In this document: in pieces, positions 46,754-54,194 of the stretch
Position numbering within the stretch: the first letter of the stretch is position 1
How the letters are laid out: each line of letters opens with the position of its first letter
NCBI RefSeq assembly: GCF_038066595.1
Contig: NZ_JBBUTH010000003.1
Location: 558,001-622,000 of the forward strand
Source: Pseudaquabacterium inlustre
GTDB lineage: Bacteria; Pseudomonadota; Gammaproteobacteria; Burkholderiales; Burkholderiaceae_C
Length of the DNA stretch: 64,000 nucleotides
Reading direction: 5' to 3'
Position numbers and translations under genes: made by a program
The notes under the pieces: model-generated
Seen by the model: the letters and a program-made list of their open reading frames with translations, nothing else
Told to the model about the DNA's origin: nothing
The model's database searches: none

Positions 46754-48841
46754 TCAAGCGCGCGACTTGCGCGTGGCGGCAGGCGGCGCCGCGGCAGCTG
46801 CCTGGGCCGGCGGGGCTGGTGCGTCGGCGGCGCGGCGCGTGCGGCCGTTGCCATCGGGCAGGCGGTGCGCGGCCAGCCAGGCGAAGAACTCGCGGTACCA
46901 CTGGCGGCTGTTGCGGGGTTTCAGGATCCAGTGGTTCTCGTCGGGGAACCACAGCAGCCGCGCCGGCACGTTCAGCGCCTTCAGCGTGTTGTAGTAGGCC
47001 AGGCCTTGCGCATCGGGCACGCGGTAGTCGAGTGCGCCATGGATCACCAGCGTGGGCGTGGCCATGCTGGCGGCGTGCGCGTGCGGGCTTTGAGCCTGCA
47101 CGCGGGCCATGTCGTCCCAGTACCAGCCGCCCAGCTCCTTGGCATGCCAGGCCCAGGCATCGTCGGCGAACATGCCCACCCAGTCGAAGCAGCCGGCATG
47201 GCACACATAGGCGGCGTAGCGGCCGGCCGGCACATGGGCGTTCATCCAGGCCACCATGTAGCCGCCATAGCTGCCGCCGGTGGCGTACACGCGCTTGGCA
47301 TCGATGTACGGTCGCTGGAGCAGCTCGGTGGTGGCGGCCTCGATGTCCTGCAGCTCCAGCTCGCCCCAGCGGTGGGTGATGCTGTCGAGGAAGGCATGGC
47401 CGAAGCTGGACGAGCCGTGGTAGTTGACCACCGCCACCACATAGCCCGCGGCGGCGAACACCGGGTTGTTCCAGCGGTAGTGGAAGCTGTCGCCCACGGC
47501 GGTGTGTGGTCCGCCGTGGATCACCTGCATCAGCGGGTACTGCTTCTTCTCGTCGAAGTCGGGCGGGTAGAACAGCCACATCTGCACCGCATCGCCCTGG
47601 GCGCCGGTGATGCGCACTTCCTCATGCCGGCCGATGGCCAGGCCGGCCATCAGGGTGTCGTTGAAGCGCTCGATGCGCCGCGCCGGCTGGCCCGGCAGGT
47701 GGGCATGGGCGCGCGCCGGATGGTCGGCCGCATCGGCCACGCTGACCAGCGTGCCGGCAGCCTTGTCGAAGCCCTGCACCCAGCCGCCGCGCACCACGCA
47801 CTCGGCGCGCCGGTCGGCCAGGTTGAAGCGCCACAGGTGGCGGCGCCCGCGCTCCTCGGCGCCCAGCAGCACCGCCGCACCATCGTCCTCCCACAGCAGC
47901 GGTGCCTGCACGGCATGGTCCCAGGCGCCGCTGAGCACCTCGAAGGCATCGCCCAGGCGGCACACGGCCAGCTGGCCCGGCGCGGTGTGGGTCAGCGCCT
48001 GGTGGCTGGCGATGAAGGCCAGCTGCTCGCCATCGGGCGAGTAGCGCGGCGCCGACAGGTCCCAGGCGATGTCCTGCGCCACCGTGGCCACGCGGCCGCT
48101 GGCAATCTCGATCTCGGCCAGCGCGAAGCGGCCGTCCTGGCGCTTGTCGGGCGCGGGGTCGTAGGCGAAGACCACGCGCCGGCCGTCGGGCGAGATGTCG
48201 AAGCAGTCGGTGCCCGGCTCGGCGCGGCCCAGTTCGAGATCGGTGCCTTCGAACAGGTCGCGCACCTTGCCGGTGACGATGTCCATCACGTGCAGGTGCG
48301 GCACCCGTCCCTGGGGCAGGAAGTGGTCCCAGTGCCGGTACATGGCATCGCCGGTGGCGTAGCCGGTCTCCTTGCGTTCGCGATGGTCCTTCATCGCCTT
48401 GGCCTGCGCCTTGCCGCCCTTCAGGTCGGGCCACACCCACGACACGAAGACGATGCGCCGGCCGTCGGGGCACCAGCGGAAGGCGTCGACGCCGGTGGCC
48501 ACCTCGCCCACGCGTCGCGCCTCGCCGCCGTCGACCGGGATGACGTAGAACTGCGCGGCCTCGTCCTTGCGGCCCTGCTGCTCGCGCCGGGCGATGAAGC
48601 CCACCGTGTGCCCGTCGGGCGAGAAGCGCGGCTGGCCGTCCTTGTCGCCGCACTGGGTCAGCTGGCGCGGCTGGCCGCCCAGCGTGGACAGCAGCCACAG
48701 CGCACTCTCGGCCCGGTTCTCCTCCATCGAGAACGACGCCACCGTCACCACCGCCTGTGCGCCGTCGGGCGACAGGCTGGGCGCGCCCAGGCGCTGCATC
48801 TGCCAGAGGTGTTCGACCGTGATCGGTGTGCGACGCGCCAT
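46754..48841 (-). CDS. S9-family prolyl oligopeptidase-like serine peptidase
   Basis: A 695-residue peptidase. An N-terminal WD/TolB-like beta-propeller (about 20-410, with repeated SPDG and PRYSPDG units) is followed by an alpha/beta hydrolase domain. The nucleophile lies in GGSYGGYM, the acid in HGALDYRVP and the histidine in PDENHW. A Pro/Ala-rich basic tail ends the protein. No signal peptide is seen, so it is probably cytosolic and cleaves short peptides. The start at 48841 has a GGGAGAG ribosome site about 8 bases upstream and a CACAAT -10-like element further up. Confidence 0.93.
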   Translation of the reverse strand: MARRTPITVEHLWQMQRLGAPSLSPDGAQAVVTVASFSMEENRAESALWLLSTLGGQPRQLTQCGDKDGQPRFSPDGHTVGFIARREQQGRKDEAAQFYVIPVDGGEARRVGEVATGVDAFRWCPDGRRIVFVSWVWPDLKGGKAQAKAMKDHRERKETGYATGDAMYRHWDHFLPQGRVPHLHVMDIVTGKVRDLFEGTDLELGRAEPGTDCFDISPDGRRVVFAYDPAPDKRQDGRFALAEIEIASGRVATVAQDIAWDLSAPRYSPDGEQLAFIASHQALTHTAPGQLAVCRLGDAFEVLSGAWDHAVQAPLLWEDDGAAVLLGAEERGRRHLWRFNLADRRAECVVRGGWVQGFDKAAGTLVSVADAADHPARAHAHLPGQPARRIERFNDTLMAGLAIGRHEEVRITGAQGDAVQMWLFYPPDFDEKKQYPLMQVIHGGPHTAVGDSFHYRWNNPVFAAAGYVVAVVNYHGSSSFGHAFLDSITHRWGELELQDIEAATTELLQRPYIDAKRVYATGGSYGGYMVAWMNAHVPAGRYAAYVCHAGCFDWVGMFADDAWAWHAKELGGWYWDDMARVQAQSPHAHAASMATPTLVIHGALDYRVPDAQGLAYYNTLKALNVPARLLWFPDENHWILKPRNSRQWYREFFAWLAAHRLPDGNGRTRRAADAPAPPAQAAAAAPPAATRKSRA

Positions 48842-48938
48842 GGACTCTCCCGGTGGATCCGATCGATTGTGACCCAGTGCCGCGCTGCGCCATCCGCGTC
48901 GCTCAAGTCGTGTGGCACCGGCGCCGATAGACGGGGCG

Positions 48939-50240
48939 ATGATGGGGAACGTCGCCCTCGTGCTGCTGACCGTCCTGCTGCTGCAGGTGGCGGTGGCCTG
49001 CGCGTGGGGCGTGGGCATCTGGGCGATGGATCTGCCGCGCCGCCCGGCCTGGCACTGGCTGGCCTCGGGCCTGCTGTGCGCGGCGGCGATGGCCATCGTG
49101 CTGATGCGCGACCTGCTGCCGCTGCCGGTCGGCGTGTCGGGCAGCAACCTGGTGATGCTGGCCACCGCGCTGGCGCTCGGCCGCGGCATGCGCGTGTTCC
49201 TGGGCCTGCCACTGGGCGACCGCGAGACGGCCGCCGTGCTGCTGTTGTTCTGCGGCCTCTCGGCGGTGGCGATGACCCGCCTGCACGAGCCGGCCGGCGT
49301 GCGCCTGCAGGCCGTCACCACCACCGTGGCGCTGATGTGGGCGCTGGGCCGCAGCATCGCGGTGGGCTACCGCGCGCTGTGTGCCGAGTTCGGCCGGCGC
49401 CGCGCCCTGGTGCTGGTGGTGCCGATGGGGCTGACCTTCGTGATGGCCGCGGTGCGCCTGGCCTCGGCCGTGGGCGCGCCGGCGCGGCCGCTGCACGTGG
49501 ATGCGCCGCTGCACGTGGCCGTGGCGCTGCTGATGCTGGTGGCGCTGCTGATGCTGCACGGGTCCATGGCCGCCATGGTGGTGATGCGCCTGGTGGGCCG
49601 GCTGCGCGAGCTCTCTCAGCGCGACACGCTGACCGGCCTGCTCAACCGCGGTGAATGGCTGCGCCAGCTGCGCGCCCAGCACCGCTGGCTGGGCCGGCAT
49701 GGCGAGTCCTTCGCGCTGCTGATCATCGACATCGACCACTTCAAGCAGGTCAACGACCGCTGGGGCCATGCCGCCGGCGACGCGGTGCTGGTGAACGTGG
49801 CGCAGGAGCTGATCACCTCCTCGCGCGCGCTGGACGCCGTGGGCCGCCTGGGCGGCGAGGAATTCGTGGTGCTGTTGCCGCGCACCGATGCGCCGGCCGC
49901 GATGAGCCTGGCCGAGCGTCTGCGCAGTCAGCTGGCGCAGGCGCAGATCGACTGGCGCGAACAGCCGCTGCGCGTGACCGTGTCGATCGGCGTGGCCGTG
50001 GCCACCGATGCCGGGGAACTGCCGGCGCAGCTGATGGAGCGGGCCGATGCGGCGCTCTACCGCGCCAAGCATGCCGGCCGCGACCGCGTGGTGCTGGACG
50101 GCGAGGCCCCCGCGCCACCGGCCGGGCCACCGCCGTGGCCGCAGGCTGTGCGGCGTGCGATGCCGATGCCGCCGGCGGTACCGTCGACCACACCGCCCAC
50201 ACCGCCTGTTTCGCGGACCGACTTCGTCGACACCGCCTGA
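48939..50240 (+). CDS. Diguanylate cyclase with membrane sensor (GGDEF)
   Basis: About 433 residues: six or seven N-terminal membrane helices (to about 215), then a GGDEF domain that makes c-di-GMP from GTP. The active site is GGEEF at 305-309. Five residues upstream is RALD (296-299), an intact RxxD product-inhibition site. DIDHFKQVNDRWGHAAGD and RADAALYRAKHAGRDRVV complete the domain. A Pro-rich tail follows. Start choice is uncertain: ATG at 48939 or 48942, or GTG at 48912. It diverges from the peptidase gene. Confidence 0.9.
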   Translation: MMGNVALVLLTVLLLQVAVACAWGVGIWAMDLPRRPAWHWLASGLLCAAAMAIVLMRDLLPLPVGVSGSNLVMLATALALGRGMRVFLGLPLGDRETAAVLLLFCGLSAVAMTRLHEPAGVRLQAVTTTVALMWALGRSIAVGYRALCAEFGRRRALVLVVPMGLTFVMAAVRLASAVGAPARPLHVDAPLHVAVALLMLVALLMLHGSMAAMVVMRLVGRLRELSQRDTLTGLLNRGEWLRQLRAQHRWLGRHGESFALLIIDIDHFKQVNDRWGHAAGDAVLVNVAQELITSSRALDAVGRLGGEEFVVLLPRTDAPAAMSLAERLRSQLAQAQIDWREQPLRVTVSIGVAVATDAGELPAQLMERADAALYRAKHAGRDRVVLDGEAPAPPAGPPPWPQAVRRAMPMPPAVPSTTPPTPPVSRTDFVDTA

Positions 50241-50289
50241 GGTGCCGGGCCCGCGGCCCGCAGCCCGGCGTCTCGACCGCGTGCTGCGC

Positions 50290-50886
50290 TCAGCGTGGGC
50301 GCGTGAGCTGGAAATCCAGGTGTGCGCGCACCGTCGGCCATTCATCGGCCGTGATGCTGTAGACCACCGTGTCGCGCAGCGTGCCGTTGGCCGCCACCTG
50401 GTGGTTGCGCAGGATGCCGTCCATCTGCGCGCCCAGGCGCTCGATGGCGCGGCGGCTCTGCTGGTTGAAGCGGTGCGTGCGGAACTCCACCGCGATGCAC
50501 CCCAGCGCCTCGAAGGCATGGGCCAGCAGCAGGCGCTTGGCATTGGTGTTCAGCAGCGTGCGCTGCACCGAGGCCGCGTACCAGGTCGAGCCGATCTCGA
50601 CGCGCTGGTTCGCGTTGTCCACGTTCATGTAGGTGGTCATGCCCACGGCCTGGCCGGCGGCGTTGAACACCGTGAACGGCAGCATGCTGGACTTCTCCAG
50701 CAGGCCCAGGCGGCGCGCGATCTCGGCTTCCATGCCCTCGGGCGAGGGGATGGCCGTGTACCAGAGCTTCCACAACTCGCCGTCCCGCGTGGCCTCGCGC
50801 AGCGCCGGCGCGTGCTCGGGCGCCAGCGGCGCCAGGCGCACATGCGGGCCTTCCAGCGTGAGCGGCGTGCAGATGACGGGCTTCAT
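50290..50886 (-). CDS. GNAT-family N-acetyltransferase (RimJ/RimL-like)
   Basis: A 198-residue acetyltransferase with VRLAPLAPEHAPAL, VGMTTYMNVDNANQRVEIGSTW, the acetyl-CoA-binding TNAKRLLLAHAFEALGCIAVEFRTH and SRRAIERLGAQMDGILRNH motifs of the RimJ/RimL subgroup. The substrate (protein N-terminus or small molecule) is unknown. It starts 4 bases after the moxR stop, so the two form an operon; a functional link is not obvious. Confidence 0.9.
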   Translation of the reverse strand: MKPVICTPLTLEGPHVRLAPLAPEHAPALREATRDGELWKLWYTAIPSPEGMEAEIARRLGLLEKSSMLPFTVFNAAGQAVGMTTYMNVDNANQRVEIGSTWYAASVQRTLLNTNAKRLLLAHAFEALGCIAVEFRTHRFNQQSRRAIERLGAQMDGILRNHQVAANGTLRDTVVYSITADEWPTVRAHLDFQLTRPR

Positions 50887-50890
50887 GGGT

Positions 50891-51733
50891 TCAGCGATTG
50901 TGTTTCTGCATGAACACGAGCTTCTCGAACAAGGTGACATCCTGCTCGTTCTTCAGCAACGCGCCCACCAGCGGCGGCACGCTGACCTTCTCGTCCTTGC
51001 TCTGCAGCACTTCCAGCGGGATGTCCTCGGCCACCAGCAGCTTGAGCCAGTCGATCAGCTCGGAGGTGCTGGGCTTCTTCTTCAGGCCGGGCAGGTTGCG
51101 CACGTCGTAGAAGGTCTTCATCGCCGCGCCCAGCAGCTCCTTCTTCAGGCCCGGGAAGTGCACGTCGACGATCTTCTGCATCGTCTCGGCATCGGGGAAC
51201 TTGATGTAGTGGAAGAAGCAGCGGCGCAGGAACGCGTCGGGCAGTTCCTTCTCGTTGTTGGAGGTGATGAACACCACCGGCCGGTGCTTGGCCCGGATCA
51301 GTTCGCGCGTCTCGTAGACGTAGAACTCCATGCGGTCGAGTTCGCGCAGCAGGTCGTTCGGGAACTCGATGTCGGCCTTGTCGATCTCGTCGATCAGCAG
51401 CGCCACCGGCGTCTCGGACGTGAACGCCTGCCACAGCGTGCCCTTGACGATGTAGTTGTGGATGTCCTTGACCTTCTCGTCACCCAGCTGGCTGTCGCGC
51501 AGGCGACTCACTGCGTCATATTCGTACAGGCCCTGCTGCGCCTTGGTGGTGCTCTTGATGTGCCACTGCAACAGCGGCATGCCGAGGGCGGCCGACACTT
51601 CCTCGGCCAGCATCGTCTTGCCGGTGCCCGGCTCGCCCTTGACCAGCAGCGGGCGCTTGAGCGTGATCGCGGCGTTGACCGCCAGCATGAGGTCTTGCGT
51701 GGCGACGTAGTTGTCGGAACCTTGGAACTTCAT
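50891..51733 (-). CDS. MoxR-family AAA+ ATPase
   Basis: A 280-residue AAA+ ATPase. Walker A is GEPGTGKTML at 33-42, Walker B is ALLIDEIDKAD near 117, and sensor/arginine-finger motifs are seen in FITSNNEKELPDAFLRRCFF. The C-terminal lid carries LSTSELIDWLKLL-type sequence. MoxR proteins act with VWA-domain partners as chaperones for cofactor insertion or complex assembly. The natural partner is the CoxE-like VWA gene ending at 44609. It diverges from the cytochrome gene across a 200-base gap. Confidence 0.9.
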   Translation of the reverse strand: MKFQGSDNYVATQDLMLAVNAAITLKRPLLVKGEPGTGKTMLAEEVSAALGMPLLQWHIKSTTKAQQGLYEYDAVSRLRDSQLGDEKVKDIHNYIVKGTLWQAFTSETPVALLIDEIDKADIEFPNDLLRELDRMEFYVYETRELIRAKHRPVVFITSNNEKELPDAFLRRCFFHYIKFPDAETMQKIVDVHFPGLKKELLGAAMKTFYDVRNLPGLKKKPSTSELIDWLKLLVAEDIPLEVLQSKDEKVSVPPLVGALLKNEQDVTLFEKLVFMQKHNR

Positions 51734-51835
51734 TTGGAGGGGGTGGCCAGGCCGTTTGAGAAGAGGGTGCGCGAGCTTGCCAAGCTGGGGGAATCGCGCA
51801 GCTACCAGGGTGACAGCCCAGTATAAGTGGCCCCA

Positions 51836-51841
51836 TATAAT
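51836..51841 (+). promoter_or_regulatory. Consensus -10 element upstream of the cytochrome gene
   Basis: A perfect TATAAT, 92 bases before the cytochrome ATG. No ideally spaced -35 is seen: GTGACA at 51810-51815 is 20 bases away. The remainder of the 200-base gap (51734-51933) holds no gene. Confidence 0.5.
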
Positions 51842-51933
51842 GGGTCGGAGAGCCGTTGACGGCCATCAAGTGCTGGCATTCCGACATGGTGTAGCCGGCC
51901 CCAACCTAATACGAGACAAGCCTGCCCACCACG

Positions 51934-52644
51934 ATGAACACCGCGCTCCACACGCTCATCCGCCTGCTCGCCACGGGCTTTGCACTGGCCGCCATCGGCG
52001 GTGCCGCCCAGGCCCAGGACGCCAAGGCTGCCGCGGGCGACGCGGCCAAGGGCGCAGGCAAGGCCGCCATGTGCATCGGCTGCCACGGCATCGTGGGCTA
52101 CCAGGCCACGTTCCCCGAGGTCTACAAGGTGCCGATGATCTCGGGCCAGGGCGCCAAGTACATCGTGTCCGCCCTGCAGGCCTACCAGAAGGGCGACCGC
52201 AAGCACCCGACGATGCGCGGCATCGCCGCCTCGCTCACCGAGGCCGACATGGCCGATCTGGGCGCCTTCTACGAGCAGCAGGGCAAGAACGCCGGCAGCC
52301 CGGCGCCCGAGGCCCTGGCCAAGCCGGTGCCCGACGCGCTGAAGGACCGCATGGCCGCCTGCGTGGCCTGCCACGGTGCCAACTTCAGCAAGCCGATGGA
52401 CCCGGCCTATCCCAAGCTGGCTGGCCAGCACGCCGACTACCTGGCCGCTGCGCTGCGCGCCTACCACACCGATGGCAACGCCAACGTGGGGCGTGCCAAC
52501 GCCACCATGCGCGGCCAGGTGGTGCAGGAAGCCAACGGCCAGAAGAAGCTCACCTTCACCAATGCCGAGCTGAAGCAGATCGGCGCCTACCTGGCCTCGC
52601 TGCCTGGCGACCTGCACGTGGTGCCGCAGCCGCGCCTGCGCTGA
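51934..52644 (+). CDS. Dihaem cytochrome c4-like protein
   Basis: A 236-residue periplasmic cytochrome. The signal peptide ends near GGAAQAQD. Two haem-binding CxxCH motifs are CIGCHG (about 47) and CVACHG (about 145), each followed by a distal methionine region (HPTMRGIAASL and NATMRGQVVQ). The duplicated domain layout is that of cytochrome c4, which carries electrons to terminal oxidases. No oxidase gene adjoins it. Its own -10 and a strong terminator mark a single-gene unit. Confidence 0.92.
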   Translation: MNTALHTLIRLLATGFALAAIGGAAQAQDAKAAAGDAAKGAGKAAMCIGCHGIVGYQATFPEVYKVPMISGQGAKYIVSALQAYQKGDRKHPTMRGIAASLTEADMADLGAFYEQQGKNAGSPAPEALAKPVPDALKDRMAACVACHGANFSKPMDPAYPKLAGQHADYLAAALRAYHTDGNANVGRANATMRGQVVQEANGQKKLTFTNAELKQIGAYLASLPGDLHVVPQPRLR

Positions 52645-52655
52645 GGCCGCTGCGC

Positions 52656-52719
52656 CGCCCGGTCTGGCACCGGGCGGGGCGCCCGAGAGACCGCATGCTT
52701 GGGGCATGCGGTTTTTTTT
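52656..52719 (+). terminator. Tandem hairpins with intrinsic terminator after the cytochrome gene
   Basis: A first stem CGCCCGGT/ACCGGGCG (52656-52676) is followed by a second, ACCGCATGC, loop TTGGG, GCATGCGGT (52690-52712), running into eight T residues. The second is a textbook Rho-independent terminator. Confidence 0.95.
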
Positions 52720-52771
52720 CGCCCTGGCGCACTCAAGCCCCGGGCAGGGGGGCCGATAAGAGCCGTTGACG

Positions 52772-54139
52772 ATGCCAACGGCCAGCAAAACCCTCAAGCG
52801 AATTCCTGTCGGCCAGGTGCGGCTGGGCATGCACCTGCACGCCATGGAGGGCAACTGGATCGACCACCCGTTCTGGAAGACCAAGTTCGTCCTGCGCGAT
52901 CCCGAGGATCTGAAGAAGCTGCTGGCCAGTGCGGTGCGCGAGGTCTGGATCGATCCGGCCCTGGGCCTGGACGTGCTGGAGGCCGACGAGCCCGCCGGCG
53001 TGCGCCTGGCGAACGGGCCGCGCAAGGCCGCCACGCCCTCGGTGGCGCTGGCAGCGTCAGCCCGTTCACCGCGCGCGGTGTTCGCCGCGGCCGACACCAT
53101 CCGTGTGCCGATGCCGCCACGGCCGCTGGCCGCCGAGCGCGAGGCGGCGCCTGTGCCGCCACCCGCCGCGCCGCCCGCCCGCCAGGAGATGGCGGCCGAA
53201 CTGGCGCAGGCGGCCAAGACCTACCAGCGCTCGCGCGAGGTGATGAGCGGGCTGTTCAACGAGGCGCGCATGGGCCGCGCGCTGGACGCCGAGGGCTGCG
53301 GCCCGCTGGTCGACGAGATCACCGATTCGGTGGCCCGCAACCCCGGCGCGCTGGTCAGCCTGATGCGGCTGAAGACCGCCGACGACTACACCTACATGCA
53401 CTCGGTGGCCGTGTGCGCGCTGATGGTGGCGCTGGGCCGGCAGATGGGCCTGGACGACGCGGCCTGCCGCCAAGCCGGCCTGGCCGGTCTGCTGCACGAC
53501 CTGGGCAAGGCGGCCATGCCGCTGGATGTGCTGAACAAGCCGGCGCGCCTGACCGAGGAAGAGTTCGCGGTCATCAAGACCCACCCCGAGCGCGGCTACG
53601 AGATCCTGCAGGAGGCGCGCGGCGCCAGCGAGCAGGCCATGGACGTGTGCCTGCACCACCACGAGCGCATGGACGGCACCGGCTACCCGCACCGGCTGCC
53701 GGCCGACCAGCTGACCCTGCTGGCGCGCATGGGCGCGGTGTGCGACGTGTACGACGCCATCACCTCCAACCGGCCCTACAAGGCGGGCTGGGATCCGGCC
53801 GAGTCGGTGGCGCGCATGGCCTCGTGGAAGGGTCACTTCGACCCCACCGTGTTCCGCGCCTTCGTGCGCAGCCTGGGCATCTATCCCAACGGCGCGCTGG
53901 TGCGGCTGGAATCCGGCCGGCTGGCGGTGGTGATGGAGCAGAACGCCGACACGCTGACCTCGCCGATCGTCAAGGCCTTCTTCGACACCCGCCGCGAGAT
54001 GCCGATCATGCCCACGCTGATCGACCTGGCGCGCCAGAGCGGCGACCGCATCGTCGACCGCGAGCCGCCCGGCCGCTGGAACTTCCCGCACCTGGACGCG
54101 ATGTGGGCCGGCACCGACGTGCTGTCGAAGACCAAGTAG
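52772..54139 (+). CDS. HD-GYP domain c-di-GMP phosphodiesterase with DUF3391
   Basis: A 455-residue cytosolic protein. The N-terminal DUF3391 (about 8-75, KRIPVGQVRLGMHLH and VREVWIDPALGLDVL) is followed by an Ala/Pro linker and an HD-GYP domain (about 190-400). The catalytic HDLGK and the full HHERMDGTGYP signature are intact, so it should degrade c-di-GMP. VCDVYDAITSNRPYK and a C-terminal RLESGRLAVVMEQN region complete the fold. The start is the ATG at 52772; an in-frame TTG lies two codons upstream. It opposes the cyclase 2.5 kb away. Confidence 0.92.
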   Translation: MPTASKTLKRIPVGQVRLGMHLHAMEGNWIDHPFWKTKFVLRDPEDLKKLLASAVREVWIDPALGLDVLEADEPAGVRLANGPRKAATPSVALAASARSPRAVFAAADTIRVPMPPRPLAAEREAAPVPPPAAPPARQEMAAELAQAAKTYQRSREVMSGLFNEARMGRALDAEGCGPLVDEITDSVARNPGALVSLMRLKTADDYTYMHSVAVCALMVALGRQMGLDDAACRQAGLAGLLHDLGKAAMPLDVLNKPARLTEEEFAVIKTHPERGYEILQEARGASEQAMDVCLHHHERMDGTGYPHRLPADQLTLLARMGAVCDVYDAITSNRPYKAGWDPAESVARMASWKGHFDPTVFRAFVRSLGIYPNGALVRLESGRLAVVMEQNADTLTSPIVKAFFDTRREMPIMPTLIDLARQSGDRIVDREPPGRWNFPHLDAMWAGTDVLSKTK

Positions 54140-54150
54140 CTGAAGCACCC

Positions 54151-54187
54151 GGTCTCGCGGTGGCGCGAGACCACCCGCCGGGCGGGT
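54151..54187. terminator. Hairpins between convergent HD-GYP and copA genes
   Basis: A nine-base stem GGTCTCGCG/CGCGAGACC with a four-base loop (54151-54172) is directly followed by ACCCGC/GCGGGT (54173-54187) and TTCTCT. T runs are weak on both strands, so it is probably an inefficient or bidirectional terminator of the two convergent genes. Confidence 0.6.
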
Positions 54188-54194
54188 TCTCTGA

